Positions 9,089 to 18,872 of a stretch of DNA of 64,000 nucleotides are shown one piece after another (positions within the stretch are counted from its first letter, which is position 1; every line of letters starts with the position of its first letter). Source of the DNA: Pseudobacteroides cellulosolvens ATCC 35603 = DSM 2933 (lineage in GTDB: Bacteria > Bacillota > Clostridia > Acetivibrionales > DSM-2933); contig NZ_LGTC01000001.1 of the NCBI RefSeq assembly GCF_001262605.1, forward strand, positions 6,336,001-6,400,000, written 5' to 3'. A model generated the notes under the pieces. It was not told where the DNA came from. It saw nothing but the letters and a program-made list of their open reading frames with translations, and made no database searches. The position numbers were made by a program, and so were the translations under genes.

Positions 9089-9752
9089 TGTTAATCTCTT
9101 TCCACTGTTTTTATCGTTTCGTGTAGCGGTTACAGCAACATTTATCAGTATCCTTTTCGGTTTGCCTATAGCTTATTTTTTAAGTCGTAAACAAGGAAGA
9201 ATATCAGATTTTATTGATACTTTGACAAACTTGCCTGTTGTATTACCTCCGACTGTACTTGGCTATTATTTACTCGTACTACTCGGTCGGCAATCCTGGA
9301 TCGGTAAATTTCTCGAAGAGCAATTTGATATTATGATAGTATTTACCCCTATGGGAGCAATTATAGCTTCAACAGTTGTATCCATCCCATACTTGATAAA
9401 ATCTTCAAAAACTGCCTTGACGGAAATAAACGAAGATTTTTTGAATGCTGCAAGACTATTAGGAAGAAACGAACTAAACATATTTTTAACTATTATGATC
9501 CCTATTGCCTGGCGAGGAATTATATCAGGAATAACTATGGCTTTCGTAAGGGCTTTGGGGGACTTTGGTACAACATTGATGGTGGCTGGAAGTATTCCAG
9601 ATAAAACATTGACAATGCCAATTGCTATTTATGATGCATTACAGGCAGGAAATAAAGATATGGCAAATATGCTTGTACTTATAATGACAAGTGTTTCTAT
9701 TGTTGTTTTGTATATTGTCAATCGATTGGAAAAGAAGATGAAAAAGGGGTGA
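9081..9752 (+). CDS. modB: Molybdate/tungstate ABC transporter permease
   Basis: A 223-residue membrane protein with five to six hydrophobic segments, typical ModB length. It carries LPTVLGYYLLVLLGR-type and VVLPP motifs near the N-terminus and the cytoplasmic coupling loop AARLLGRNELNIFLTIMIPIA that contacts the ATPase, then ALGDFGTTLMVAG. Its start overlaps the end of modA, indicating translational coupling, and modC follows 7 bp later. Confidence 0.93.
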   Translation: MNNVNLFPLFLSFRVAVTATFISILFGLPIAYFLSRKQGRISDFIDTLTNLPVVLPPTVLGYYLLVLLGRQSWIGKFLEEQFDIMIVFTPMGAIIASTVVSIPYLIKSSKTALTEINEDFLNAARLLGRNELNIFLTIMIPIAWRGIISGITMAFVRALGDFGTTLMVAGSIPDKTLTMPIAIYDALQAGNKDMANMLVLIMTSVSIVVLYIVNRLEKKMKKG

Positions 9753-9759
9753 CACTAAA

Positions 9760-10842
9760 ATGCTTGAAGTATCTATTAATAAAACAATGGGTAATTTTTC
9801 GTTGCACTCTTCATTTTCCAGCGATAGAGGAGTACTGGGAATACTCGGTTCATCGGGTTGTGGCAAAAGCTTGACCTTAAAGTGTATTGCAGGACTACAT
9901 AGTCCCGATAAAGGAAAGATAAAACTTAATGGAAAGGAGTTATTTAATTCTGATGTAAAAGTAAATATACCTCCACGGAAAAGGAATATTGGTTACGTGT
10001 TTCAAAATTATGCACTATTCCCACATTTAACAGTATACAAAAACATTGCGTATGGGGTCAAACACTTAGATAAAAAAATACGTCATGATAAAGTTATTGA
10101 AATGATTGGAAAAATGCAGCTTTCCGGCTTTGAAAACCGTTATCCTTCACAATTATCGGGAGGGCAACAGCAAAGAGCTGCTCTCGCCAGGACATTGATA
10201 ACCGATCCGGAATTACTGCTTTTAGACGAGCCTTTTTCTGCCCTTGACAGTCATATAAAGCATTTACTGGAAAAGGAATTATTAAGTGTAATTCGAAATA
10301 ACTATCATGGGATTGTACTGCTTGTGACGCATAATATCGAAGAAGCGTACCGTCTGTGCGATAGAATTTTAATTTTTGATAAAGGTAGGTCTATACAAAT
10401 CGGAAGTAAGGAAGAAATTATTCGTTCACCATCTACATTAACGGCTGCAAGGATAACAGGCTGTAAAAATTATTTTGATGTGGATATTATTGGCGAAGAA
10501 GATGGATGCTTTATTACAAAGTCTAAGGGGCTTATATTAAGAGCCAGTAAAACGGCGGCAGAAGTTCAATCGAAAATGGTGGCTGGTGTCCGAGCACATG
10601 ATTTACATATATCCTCAAAATTTACGAATGAGTTGAATACATTTGAATGTGAAATTATTGAGAAAATCGAAGGAATTTTTTCTACATCAATAATAGTAAA
10701 CTGCGAAGGCAACATTTTTCAGGTTGAAGTATCAAAACATAATTGTCCTCATTTAATGGGCTGTAAATGCAAAAAGCTCATGTTACATATACCAGAAGAT
10801 AGAGTTTTCTTGGTAAAAGGTGATCAAAATGAACGGATTTAG
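9760..10842 (+). CDS. modC: Molybdate/tungstate ABC transporter ATP-binding protein
   Basis: A 360-residue ABC ATPase: Walker A GSSGCGKS (~residues 31-38), Q-loop VFQNYALFPHLTV, signature LSGGQQQR, Walker B LLLLDEPFSALD and the H-loop VTHNIEEAYRLCDR. Residues ~230-350 form a TOBE-like C-terminal region, as in ModC, which may bind oxyanion and gate transport. AAAAGGGGTGA precedes the ATG. It is the third gene of the operon and powers ModB. Confidence 0.92.
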   Translation: MLEVSINKTMGNFSLHSSFSSDRGVLGILGSSGCGKSLTLKCIAGLHSPDKGKIKLNGKELFNSDVKVNIPPRKRNIGYVFQNYALFPHLTVYKNIAYGVKHLDKKIRHDKVIEMIGKMQLSGFENRYPSQLSGGQQQRAALARTLITDPELLLLDEPFSALDSHIKHLLEKELLSVIRNNYHGIVLLVTHNIEEAYRLCDRILIFDKGRSIQIGSKEEIIRSPSTLTAARITGCKNYFDVDIIGEEDGCFITKSKGLILRASKTAAEVQSKMVAGVRAHDLHISSKFTNELNTFECEIIEKIEGIFSTSIIVNCEGNIFQVEVSKHNCPHLMGCKCKKLMLHIPEDRVFLVKGDQNERI

Positions 10843-10856
10843 GGGGAAATAACCTT

Positions 10857-11663
10857 ATGGAAAAAAAGAAATCTATCATTATGTCTTTAGTAACTGGAAC
10901 ACCTATTGGGTGTTTAGGTGGATTAATCGGATTGGGTGGAGCGGAATTTAGATTGCCTGTTTTAGTCGGTATATTCAAAAAATCGACTCATAAATCGGTG
11001 GCTTTAAATTTGGCGGTTAGTTTGGTGACAGTCATATCCTCATTGGCTTTCAGGCTTCCAAATGCTAAAATGAATAATCTTTTACCCTTACTGACTGTAA
11101 TCATTTCTCTAATATGTGGTTCAATGACAGGAGCATATACTGGTGCCCATTTTTCAAAACGAGTTACAGAAGCCTCCTTTAAGAAAGTTATCCTTGTATT
11201 GCTTGTTTTTATTGGACTGTTGCTGATTGTAGAAGGTTTTTATCCTATTGCGTCAAGTGAAGTTCAAAATTATTCTACTGCATTAACCGTTATTATCGGT
11301 GTACTATTTGGTCTTGTGATAGGTTTTATCAGCAGCCTATTAGGTGTTGCTGGAGGTGAGTTGATAATACCGACCTTGATAATTGTCTTTGGTGTTGATA
11401 TAAAAATTGCAGGAACAGCTAGTTTATTAATTAGCTTACCGACTATAATTATAGGAATTATGAAACATGCATCCAATGGTGTATATTCAGTACGTGAGGA
11501 TATTACACATTTAGTTATTCCAATGGGTATTAGCTCGGTTATAGGTTCTTTCATAGGAACTGTGTTGGTATCATATATTTCTGGCCCATTTTTAAAATTG
11601 TCACTTGGATGTATTTTAATTGCTTCGGCTGTGAAGTTGTTTTTAAAGAATTCGCAAAGGTAA
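10857..11663 (+). CDS. TauE/SafE family anion permease
   Basis: A 268-residue membrane protein with about eight hydrophobic segments and the two family half-repeats (GGLIGLGGAEFRLPVL near the N-terminus; SSLLGVAGGELIIPTLI in the middle). TauE/SafE proteins move sulfite, sulfonates or related anions. It starts 14 bp after modC with AGGGGGAAATAA upstream, so it belongs to the mod operon. A role in exporting or balancing oxyanions, or in importing sulfur for the cofactor, is only a suggestion from the context. Confidence 0.85.
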   Translation: MEKKKSIIMSLVTGTPIGCLGGLIGLGGAEFRLPVLVGIFKKSTHKSVALNLAVSLVTVISSLAFRLPNAKMNNLLPLLTVIISLICGSMTGAYTGAHFSKRVTEASFKKVILVLLVFIGLLLIVEGFYPIASSEVQNYSTALTVIIGVLFGLVIGFISSLLGVAGGELIIPTLIIVFGVDIKIAGTASLLISLPTIIIGIMKHASNGVYSVREDITHLVIPMGISSVIGSFIGTVLVSYISGPFLKLSLGCILIASAVKLFLKNSQR

Positions 11664-11804
11664 ACCTTTATGAATATAAAAATATTGTGATTTTTTCATT
11701 CGTAAACATTAACAAATTGATTTTTTGAATGTTCATAAAAATCATTGACCATTACGAATAATATTGATAAACTTTTAGTAAAAATACTATCAGGAGAGTT
11801 TAAT
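11664..11804. other. Putative res (resolution) region of the transposon
   Basis: The 141-bp A/T-rich gap before the resolvase start has several dyad-like elements (TTCGTAAACATTAACAAA; ATTACGAATAATATTGA). In Tn3-family elements the res site lies next to tnpR. I cannot define the three resolvase subsites with certainty. Confidence 0.4.
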
Positions 11805-12411
11805 TTGGGACGAAAATATGGATATATAAGGGTAAGTGATAAAGAACAAAATGAGGACAGACAAGTCATAGCAATGAAAGAAATTGGTATTGACGATGGG
11901 TCTTATTTTTATTGAAAAACAGAGTGGTAAAGATTTTTCAAGGCCACAATATCAGTTATTAAAAAGGATTATGCAAAAAGGAGATATATTATATATAAAA
12001 TCCCTTGATAGATTTGGGAGAAATAAACAACAAATACTAAATGAATGGCATGAACTAACTAAAGTTAAAGAAATTGAAATTGTTGTTTTAGATATGCCAT
12101 TGCTTGATACAACTAAATTTAAAGACCTTAACGGACTAGAAACTTTAATTCAGGATATAGTACTGCAAGTGCTTAGTTGGCTTGCGGAAGATGAAAGAAA
12201 AAGGATACGTGAAAGACAACGTGAAGGAATTGATGCTGCAAAAATAAAAGGAAAGCACTTAGGCAGACCAAAGATTTGCTTTCCAGATAATTTTGAAAAG
12301 TTTTATAATGCATGGAAAAAAGGTAGTATTACAGCAACTCAATGCATGATCGAACTCAATTTAAAAAGGACATCCTTTTATAAACTAGTGAAACAATATG
12401 AAATGATGTGA
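11805..12411 (+). pseudogene. tnpR: Serine recombinase (Tn3 resolvase, TnpR), one-base frameshift
   Basis: From TTG 11805 (CAGGAGAG upstream) the frame reads GRKYGYIRVSDKEQNEDRQ, the catalytic-Ser motif of resolvases. It runs off-frame at a TTTTT run near 11912 (one T too many), and continues in another frame as IFIEKQSGKDFSRPQYQ. Then come DILYIKSLDRFGRN, the LGRP linker and a C-terminal helix-turn-helix (TATQCMIELNLKRTSFYKLV). Removing one T gives a ~201-residue standard resolvase. It should resolve cointegrates at the adjacent res site. It overlaps nothing and tnpA follows after 4 bp. Confidence 0.85.
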
Positions 12412-12415
12412 TAAA

Positions 12416-15400
12416 ATGCCAAGTATAAGCGAGACCGCTTATCCCAGATATAAAAGCAACTTTACTCAGAAAGAATTAAATGACATATATACACCAACCC
12501 AGAATGAAATTGATTTTGCAATCAATGTAACAAGAGGAGATACAGCAAAATTATGTTTTATTGTCATGCTTAAAAGTTATCAAAGACTTGGATTTTTTAT
12601 TCCTATCACAGAAATACCAGTACAAATTGTTCAACATATTGCAGAGACTATAGGTATGTCCATAATACCTGATATAAATAATTATGATAGATCTGGAACA
12701 AGACCACGACATATTCAAATACTGAGAGACTATTTTAAAACAAAACCATTTGATAAAGTTGCAAGACATATTGTTTCAAAAGCAATGAGGGAGGCAGCAA
12801 AAACAAAAGAAGAACTTGCTGACCTTATTAATGTTGCTATTGAAGAGTTAACAAGGAATTATTATGAACTACCTTCATTTAACACATTAGTTAGGTTATC
12901 CAGACGTATTCGCTCACTAGTTTATCGTTTCTACTTTAAAACTATTAATAACCGTTTAAATGAAGAAATAAAAAAGCAATATGATATTTTATTGGAAGTT
13001 GAACAACAAAAATCGTTTACATCTTGGAATTCTTTAAAAGATGATCCAGGAGCACCTACATTAAAAAGCATTAAAATAATGGTCAATTACCTCGCATGGA
13101 TAAAAAAACAGAATATCGGTAAAGAAGCATTAGCAGATATCCCAATTATAAAGATAAAGCAGTTTGCATCTGAAGCACAAACTCTGAATGCAGCACAAAT
13201 GAAGCAACTGGAACCAAAATAAAAAATATGCCCTGATAGCAGCAATGCTTGCAGTTAAGAATACTAAAGCTTATGATGATATTGTCGAAATGTTTATAAA
13301 AAAGATGAATAGGATTAAAAATAATGCCAAAGAAGAACTTCAGAATTATAAGTTGGGTCAGTATTCAAAAATAGCAGACAAACTTGTTTTCAAGCTAAAA
13401 GAAGCGGTTTTAGTCTGTAAATCAGAAGGAACAAAAGAAGAAAAATATGATAAAATAGATTCCATTATAGCTGGAGAAAAAGCAGATGAGGTTATAAATG
13501 ATTGTGATTCTCATATTGCGTACTCTGGTAATAATTATTACCCATTCATGTGGAAGCATTATAAAAGCAGTCGTTCGACCCTATTTAATATTTTAGAAAG
13601 CATTCCGTTAAAAACAACAAACCAAGATTCCTCTATTGAAGATGCAATAAGGTTTATAAAAAAATATAGAAGTTCAAAACTGGATTGGGTACCTACTATT
13701 GAAATAATAAATAAAGGAAAGGAAAACCAATCTCAGAGACAACTCCTTGATTTATCATGGATTCCAGATTTATTTTGGAAGATAATATCTGGCAGCAGTA
13801 ATCGAAAAATATATCCTGAAAAAATTGACCGAAGACACTTTGAAGTATGTGTTTTCTATCAAGTAATGCTTGAACTTAAAGCCGGTGATTTATTTGTTCC
13901 GGGAAGTGATAATTATTCTGATTACCGAGAACAGCTTATTGATTGGGACGAATATAATAAGAATATTGATGACTATAGTAAACGGTTAAACATGAACTTT
14001 GAAGCGGATGCCTTTATAGACAATCTAAAGAATTGGCTTAATGAGATGATTACAAATACAGATCAGTCATTTCCCCAAAATGAGTATCTTAAAATTGTAA
14101 ATGGCGAAGCAGTCTTAAGTAAGCCGGAGAAAAAGAAAAATCCTCAACAGCTTAAAAAGATTGAAGCATTGATTGCTGAAAGATTAGCTCCTGTTAACAT
14201 CCTTGAAATTCTTATAGATACTGAATATTGGCTTAATTGGACACGGTACTTTAGTTCTGTCTCTGGCCACGAAACAAAACTCGAAGAGCCTGTAGAGAGA
14301 TTCCTTGCAACAGTATTTTGTTATGGATGTGGTTTAGGACCTTCTCAAGCTTCTAAATCATTAAAAAAGCTTAATAGAAAGCAAATAGCATGGGTTAATC
14401 AACGATATTCTAATGAAGAAAAACTGGAAAAGATGATACGGCTTCTTATCGATGCATACAATAAATTTGCCTTACCAAAATTCTGGGGAAACACAAAAAA
14501 TGCTGCTGCTGATGCTACAAAATGGGATCTTAATGATAATAATCTATTATCTGAGTATCATATTAGGTACGGTGGTTACGGAGCATTAGGTTATTATCTT
14601 GTAGCAACCAATTATATAGCATTATTTAGCCACTTCATCCCTTGCGGAGTTTGGGAAGGAGTTTATATTCTTGACATATTTTTCAATAGCAATAATGAAG
14701 ATAATGAGGATATCCAACCTGACACAATTCATTCAGATACACAAGGACAAAATGAACCCATCTTTGGCTTATCCTATCTTTTAGGAATAAATCTTATGCC
14801 AAGGATAAGGAACTGGAAGGATTTGAAGCTTTACCGGGTTAACAAAGATGATAAATATGAGCATATAGACGAGTTGTTTTCTGAAGCAATTAATTGGGAT
14901 TTAATAAAGACTCACCTTCCTGACATGCTAAGAGTCGCACTTTCTATAAAAGAAGGAAAAATAACACCATCAACCATTCTCCGTAAACTTGGTACATACA
15001 GTAAAAAGAATCGATTATATAAAGCATTTAGGGAGTTAGGATGTGCAATACGTACAGGTTTCTTAATGAGATATATAAATGATCCCGAGCTCCGAAGTAC
15101 CATTCAGTCTGCTACCAATAAGAATGAAGCCTTTAATGGTTTTTCAAAATGGATATCGTTTGGAGGAACAATGACTGAGAATAACCGGGATGAACAACGA
15201 AAAATAATTAAGTACAATCATCTTATTGCAAATTGCATTATATTTTATAATGTTTTTAGTATAACAAAGATATTGCAGGAATTGATATCAGAAGGGTATG
15301 AGATTGATGAAGCTATTTTATCTTGCTTAAGTCCATATCCTACAGATCATATTAACAGGTTTGGACAATATGATTTTGATTTAAATAGAAAACCACCAAA

Positions 15401-15434
15401 CCTTGAATATTCAGCACAAATAATTAAATCATAA
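12416..15434 (+). pseudogene. tnpA: Tn3-family transposase (TnpA), one-base frameshift
   Basis: Two frames, 12416-13222 and 13245-15434, read as one ~1005-residue TnpA if one A is removed from the AAAA run near 13218 (restoring PNKKYALIAAML). The N-terminal part is the DUF4158-like region (MPSISETAYPRYKSNFTQKEL). The C-terminal part holds the DDE core: NAAADATKWDL (first Asp), a large DxHxDTQGQ-type segment (SDTQGQNEPIFGLSYLLG) and the Glu region near GGTMTENNRDEQRK. Length and domain order are typical of Tn3-family transposases, and the gene ends 14 bp before the right inverted repeat, as usual. Confidence 0.92.
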
Positions 15435-15448
15435 GGCTGGCATTTGGT

Positions 15449-15495
15449 AAATTATGTCTTATGGCTGTAAAATTCACGAATCATTGCCATACCCC
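15449..15495 (-). repeat. Right terminal inverted repeat of Tn3-family element
   Basis: Exact reverse complement of 4415-4461 over 47 bp. The outer end reads ATTGCCATACCCC and is followed by ATAAT. Confidence 0.95.
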
Positions 15496-15524
15496 ATAAT
15501 AATCCTCAGTTGATTAATCTATAG

Positions 15525-16265
15525 CTATATAACAAATCCGCCATTAGGACTTAGTATCTGACCTGTAAAAAAGTCAGCATTTTTAGAAGCCAAAAACAAG
15601 GCACATCTGGCAATATCCTTTGGTTTTCCTAACCGAATAAGCGGAGTTTCATCCTTTAATTGTTTTAATTCCTCTAAAGAAAATGAACTAAGCATATCAG
15701 TTTCAATAATTCCAGGGGCAATGCAGTTAACTTGTATATTTGATGGGCCGAGCTCTTTTGAAAGTGCTTTTGTAAAACCTATTACACCAGCCTTTGCTGA
15801 AGAATAGTGCACTTCACAGGATGCTCCGACCATTCCCCATATAGAAGATATGTTAATTATTTTTCCACTTTTTTCTCGTATCATATGTTTTAAAACACTT
15901 TGTGTGCAATTAAAAACACCTTTTAAATTGACATTTATCATATAATCCCATTCGTCTTCGGATATATCTGTAAATATTTTTTGTTGGGATACTCCTGAAT
16001 TATTAATAAGTATATCAATTTTTCCAAATTGGTTGATGCAATAGTCTACCATTGCATCAACCTGAACACGTTTAGATACATCTGCTTGAAATAATTCTAT
16101 TGAAAGACCCTTTGATTTTAGTTTTCTGTATAATAATTGAGCTTTCTCTAAGGATCGGTTATAGTTTAAAATGACATTGTATCTATTAATGGCAAATAAC
16201 ACGACCATGCTTCTACCAATACCGCCTGAAGCTCCTGAAATTATGACTGTTTTATTCTTATTCAT
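15525..16265 (-). CDS. SDR family oxidoreductase (FabG-like)
   Basis: A 246-residue short-chain dehydrogenase: Rossmann motif GASGGIG near the N-terminus, NNSG, catalytic Ser (NISSIWG), YSSAK (Tyr-x-x-x-Lys) and PGIIETDM. It uses NAD(P)(H); substrate unknown. It is the last gene of the nickel-type operon, overlapping the cooT stop by 8 bp, so it is co-translated with it. A SDR is not a standard partner of nickel transporters. The end is 30 bp from the transposon boundary. Confidence 0.9.
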   Translation of the reverse strand: MNKNKTVIISGASGGIGRSMVVLFAINRYNVILNYNRSLEKAQLLYRKLKSKGLSIELFQADVSKRVQVDAMVDYCINQFGKIDILINNSGVSQQKIFTDISEDEWDYMINVNLKGVFNCTQSVLKHMIREKSGKIINISSIWGMVGASCEVHYSSAKAGVIGFTKALSKELGPSNIQVNCIAPGIIETDMLSSFSLEELKQLKDETPLIRLGKPKDIARCALFLASKNADFFTGQILSPNGGFVI

Positions 16266-16461
16266 CTTCGGATATTCTTTCTAAAATTATTTTTCTTTCC
16301 AAAAATGAGATTTCTTTTACTTTAGCCAGGATATATTTTCTCTGATAAAATATATTCTCAAGACAAAGACCGCCACCATAGGATGAAACCTCATTAACTC
16401 CTTCAAAAACCAACTTTTCTTCACCTTTTTCATCAATAAGATATACATTTGATTCACACAT
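16258..16461 (-). CDS. cooT: CooT family nickel-binding protein
   Basis: A 67-residue protein beginning MCESNVYLIDEKGEEKLV. This is the CooT pattern, in which the Cys after the initiator Met binds nickel in the dimer. CooT was defined as an accessory protein for nickel delivery to CO dehydrogenase. It follows the transporter ATPases by 18 bp and overlaps the SDR gene. A second CooT is at 24395. Together with the transporters this points to nickel handling. Confidence 0.85.
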   Translation of the reverse strand: MCESNVYLIDEKGEEKLVFEGVNEVSSYGGGLCLENIFYQRKYILAKVKEISFLERKIILERISEDE

Positions 16462-16479
16462 GTTTTATCATCCCTTAAG

Positions 16480-17076
16480 TTAATTTATTTCTATTACTTT
16501 GCTGCAAATACGGTCAATAAGGTGCCTCTCGTGGCTAATAACAAGAACTCCTATATTTCTTTTTTTAGCTATATCAATAACCACATTCCATATATGAGCT
16601 TGTGTAATAGCATCTAACATTGTTGTCATTTCATCTGCAATCAGAAACTTTGTATCAGGACTTAATGCACGTGTAACACAAAATCTTTGCAGTTCACCAC
16701 CGGATAATTCGTTAGGCCATCTTTGAAGCCATTCCTCTTCAATGCCAAGTGAATGTATTAGAGAGTCTTCAGGTGACCAACCTTCATTTAAAGTTTTGTG
16801 CATTTTCCAATGTGGATTGACTGATTTTTCAGGGTGTTGGAAAACCAATTGAACCGGGTTGAAACGATCTTCTGGTAATGGCTTACCGTCTAACAGAACA
16901 TGTCCCTCATAAGGCTTTTCATATCCAGCAAGAATTCTGGCAAGAGTGGTTTTTCCAGAGCCACTGTTTCCTGATAGACCAACTATTTCACCGGAGTTTA
17001 ATTCCATAGTAAAGTCTTTTATTATAAAGGGGCCCTTACCATAACGAAAATTAATGTTTTTTGATTCAAGTAGCAT
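16480..17076 (-). CDS. Nickel/dipeptide-type ABC transporter ATPase (NikE/DppF-like, short)
   Basis: 198 residues: Walker A GNSGSGKT, signature LSGGE (ELSGGELQRFCVTRAL), Walker B FLIADEMTTMLD, H-loop VISHERHL. It is shorter than usual NikE/DppF because the C-terminal oligopeptide-specific extension is missing. It overlaps the upstream ATPase by 11 bp. The two ATPases should form a heterodimer under the two permeases. Confidence 0.88.
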   Translation of the reverse strand: MLLESKNINFRYGKGPFIIKDFTMELNSGEIVGLSGNSGSGKTTLARILAGYEKPYEGHVLLDGKPLPEDRFNPVQLVFQHPEKSVNPHWKMHKTLNEGWSPEDSLIHSLGIEEEWLQRWPNELSGGELQRFCVTRALSPDTKFLIADEMTTMLDAITQAHIWNVVIDIAKKRNIGVLVISHERHLIDRICSKVIEIN

Positions 17077-17980
17077 TATGGCACCTTACCTTTCCTGAGT
17101 CTATTTCACGTATTTTGGGCATTTTTGACAAACAATCCTGGCTCCTAGTAGAACACCGTTGGTGGAAGAAGCATCCTTTACGTTCCTCATAGGAAGGTTG
17201 AAACCCAGAAATGGGAATAAAGCTGTTTTGGGGCAGTGCATTCCATAGTGCTTTTGTATAAGGGTGCTTTAAATGCTCTCCATTTCCGGAAAAATTCGAT
17301 GCAGGAGCAACTTCAACGGTTGTACCGGAGTAGAAAACAGCAATATTGTCTGCCACATTAATTGCAGTACCTATATCATGGGTAATAAGCATCACAGCAC
17401 ATCCTTGGTCAGCAAGCTCTCTAAGATGCTGCAATGTTTCCTTTACCACCTCAGGATGAAGTCCTGGTGTTGGTTCATCAGCAATTATTAATTTTGCACC
17501 GCCGATTACAGCTGAGGCAAAAAGTACACGTCTTGCCATGCCGCCTGAAAGTTGAAATGGAAACTTGATTCCTGTTTTTTCATCTAAAGAGTATCTTTTA
17601 AATATGCTTTTTTGTTCTTCTTTTTTATCACCTGTATTTACAGAAGCTTGAACCTGTGCCCCTACTTTCATAAGAGGATCAAGGAAGTTAACCGACTGGG
17701 GTATCAAAGATATTTCATTGCCCCGAAGCCTTTTTTGAAGTTTGGGTGTGAGGGGCATGCCTTTATAAATAATTTCCCCAGATACAACTGCGTTTTTAGG
17801 AAGCACTCCAAGTACGGCATGGGCAAGAAGGCTTTTTCCTGATCCGCTTGAACCGACTATTGCCAGTATTTCACCCGAATTTATTGTTACATCAAGGTTT
17901 GAGATTACTTTAAGTGTCCTTTTTTTCAAACCTTTTTGATATTGTATAAATGATATTGATAAATCCTTTACCTCTAGCAT
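17066..17980 (-). CDS. Nickel/dipeptide-type ABC transporter ATPase (NikD/DppD-like)
   Basis: 304 residues from the ATG at 17980, which has GGAGGAGA directly upstream; the longer frame to 18058 lies inside the permease gene. Walker A GSSGSGKS, signature LSGGM (FQLSGGMARRVLFAS), Walker B LIIADEPTPGLH, then the OppD/DppD C-terminal extension with Cys residues (GCFFHQRC, SQDCLSKMP) that in this family can hold an iron-sulfur cluster. Overlaps the next ATPase. Confidence 0.9.
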   Translation of the reverse strand: MLEVKDLSISFIQYQKGLKKRTLKVISNLDVTINSGEILAIVGSSGSGKSLLAHAVLGVLPKNAVVSGEIIYKGMPLTPKLQKRLRGNEISLIPQSVNFLDPLMKVGAQVQASVNTGDKKEEQKSIFKRYSLDEKTGIKFPFQLSGGMARRVLFASAVIGGAKLIIADEPTPGLHPEVVKETLQHLRELADQGCAVMLITHDIGTAINVADNIAVFYSGTTVEVAPASNFSGNGEHLKHPYTKALWNALPQNSFIPISGFQPSYEERKGCFFHQRCSTRSQDCLSKMPKIREIDSGKVRCHNAT

Positions 17981-17999
17981 TAAATCTCCTCCTCCAACT

Positions 18000-18872
18000 T
18001 TATTCGTTTGCATTATGTGGGTCAATGAGTAGTCTAAGGTTTTCGCCGATAATATCAAATGATCTCACAATTATTAACAGCGATATCCCTGGAAAGAATG
18101 CTAGCCACCACATTCCGGTAGACAGGTACTTCATTGATTCCGACAATATTACACCAATTGCAGGCTTGTGTGGAGATAGTCCAAAACCTAAAAATGTTAT
18201 GGATGCTTCATGAAGTATGGCATGAGGAAAGAGAAGAACGAAACCCACCAGAAACTGCGGTACCAAATGGGGAAGCATATGATGTACAGCAATCCACCAT
18301 CTACTCTTGCCCATATGCCTTGAAATTTGTACATACTGGGCAGTCCTTAGCTGCAATATCTCTGCACGTATTACACGTGTCAAGCTGGTCCAGTGTGTTA
18401 AGGCAACCCCAATAATAACACCCTTTGCACCTCCACCCACTGTAAACGCTATTAAGATTAATGCTACAAGGTGAGGCATTCCTTGAAACAAATCAACCAT
18501 CCAGGTTATTGCACTGTCAACTGCCTTTCCCATGGTTGCAGCACACAGTCCAAGAACCAATGCAACTGCAACGCTTACAGCAGAGGCTATAATACCAATA
18601 TAGATACTCAATGACAGCCCTTTTACAGTCCTGGTGAACATGTCTCTTCCAAGCCAGTCTGTTCCAAAGGGATGAGATAACGAAGGGCCAAGGTTTTTTA
18701 AATCAAAGTGTGTTGCTATTCTTTCGTTACTAAGAATTACACTTGCCAATATAATCCCGATTAGAACCAAGCTTGATAAAGAAATCATTATAAGTGTGTG
18801 CTGTCTTCTGTTTGGTTTTAAAAAAGAAGGAATATTAATTTTACTTGTTATATTTGATGCTAATTCACTCAT
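18000..18872 (-). CDS. Nickel/dipeptide-type ABC permease (NikC/DppC-like)
   Basis: 290 residues, an N-terminal transmembrane segment, the ATRFDLK-type linker and FGTDWLGRDMFTRTVKG, typical of DppC/NikC permeases. The coupling loop SRHMGKSRWWIAVHHMLPHL contacts the ATPases. Its start overlaps the stop of the preceding permease by 4 bp (ATGA). Confidence 0.9.
   Translation of the reverse strand: MSELASNITSKINIPSFLKPNRRQHTLIMISLSSLVLIGIILASVILSNERIATHFDLKNLGPSLSHPFGTDWLGRDMFTRTVKGLSLSIYIGIIASAVSVAVALVLGLCAATMGKAVDSAITWMVDLFQGMPHLVALILIAFTVGGGAKGVIIGVALTHWTSLTRVIRAEILQLRTAQYVQISRHMGKSRWWIAVHHMLPHLVPQFLVGFVLLFPHAILHEASITFLGFGLSPHKPAIGVILSESMKYLSTGMWWLAFFPGISLLIIVRSFDIIGENLRLLIDPHNANE

Larger units (their letters stand above)
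4415..15495 (+). mobile_element. Tn3-family transposon carrying fluoride and molybdate/tungstate transport genes
   Basis: An 11,081-bp element bounded by perfect 47-bp inverted repeats that start GGGG and contain TAAG at positions 35-38, the classical Tn3-family 38-bp end. The flanks share only ATAA (4411-4414 and 15496-15499), shorter than the usual 5-bp target duplication. Order: fluoride riboswitch, CLC-F, HTH-PBP regulator (minus), modA, modB, modC, tauE, then a res-like spacer, tnpR (serine resolvase) and tnpA (Tn3-type DDE transposase). Both transposition genes and the CLC-F gene carry one-base frameshifts in the sequence given, so the element may be inactive as written. Confidence 0.9.
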
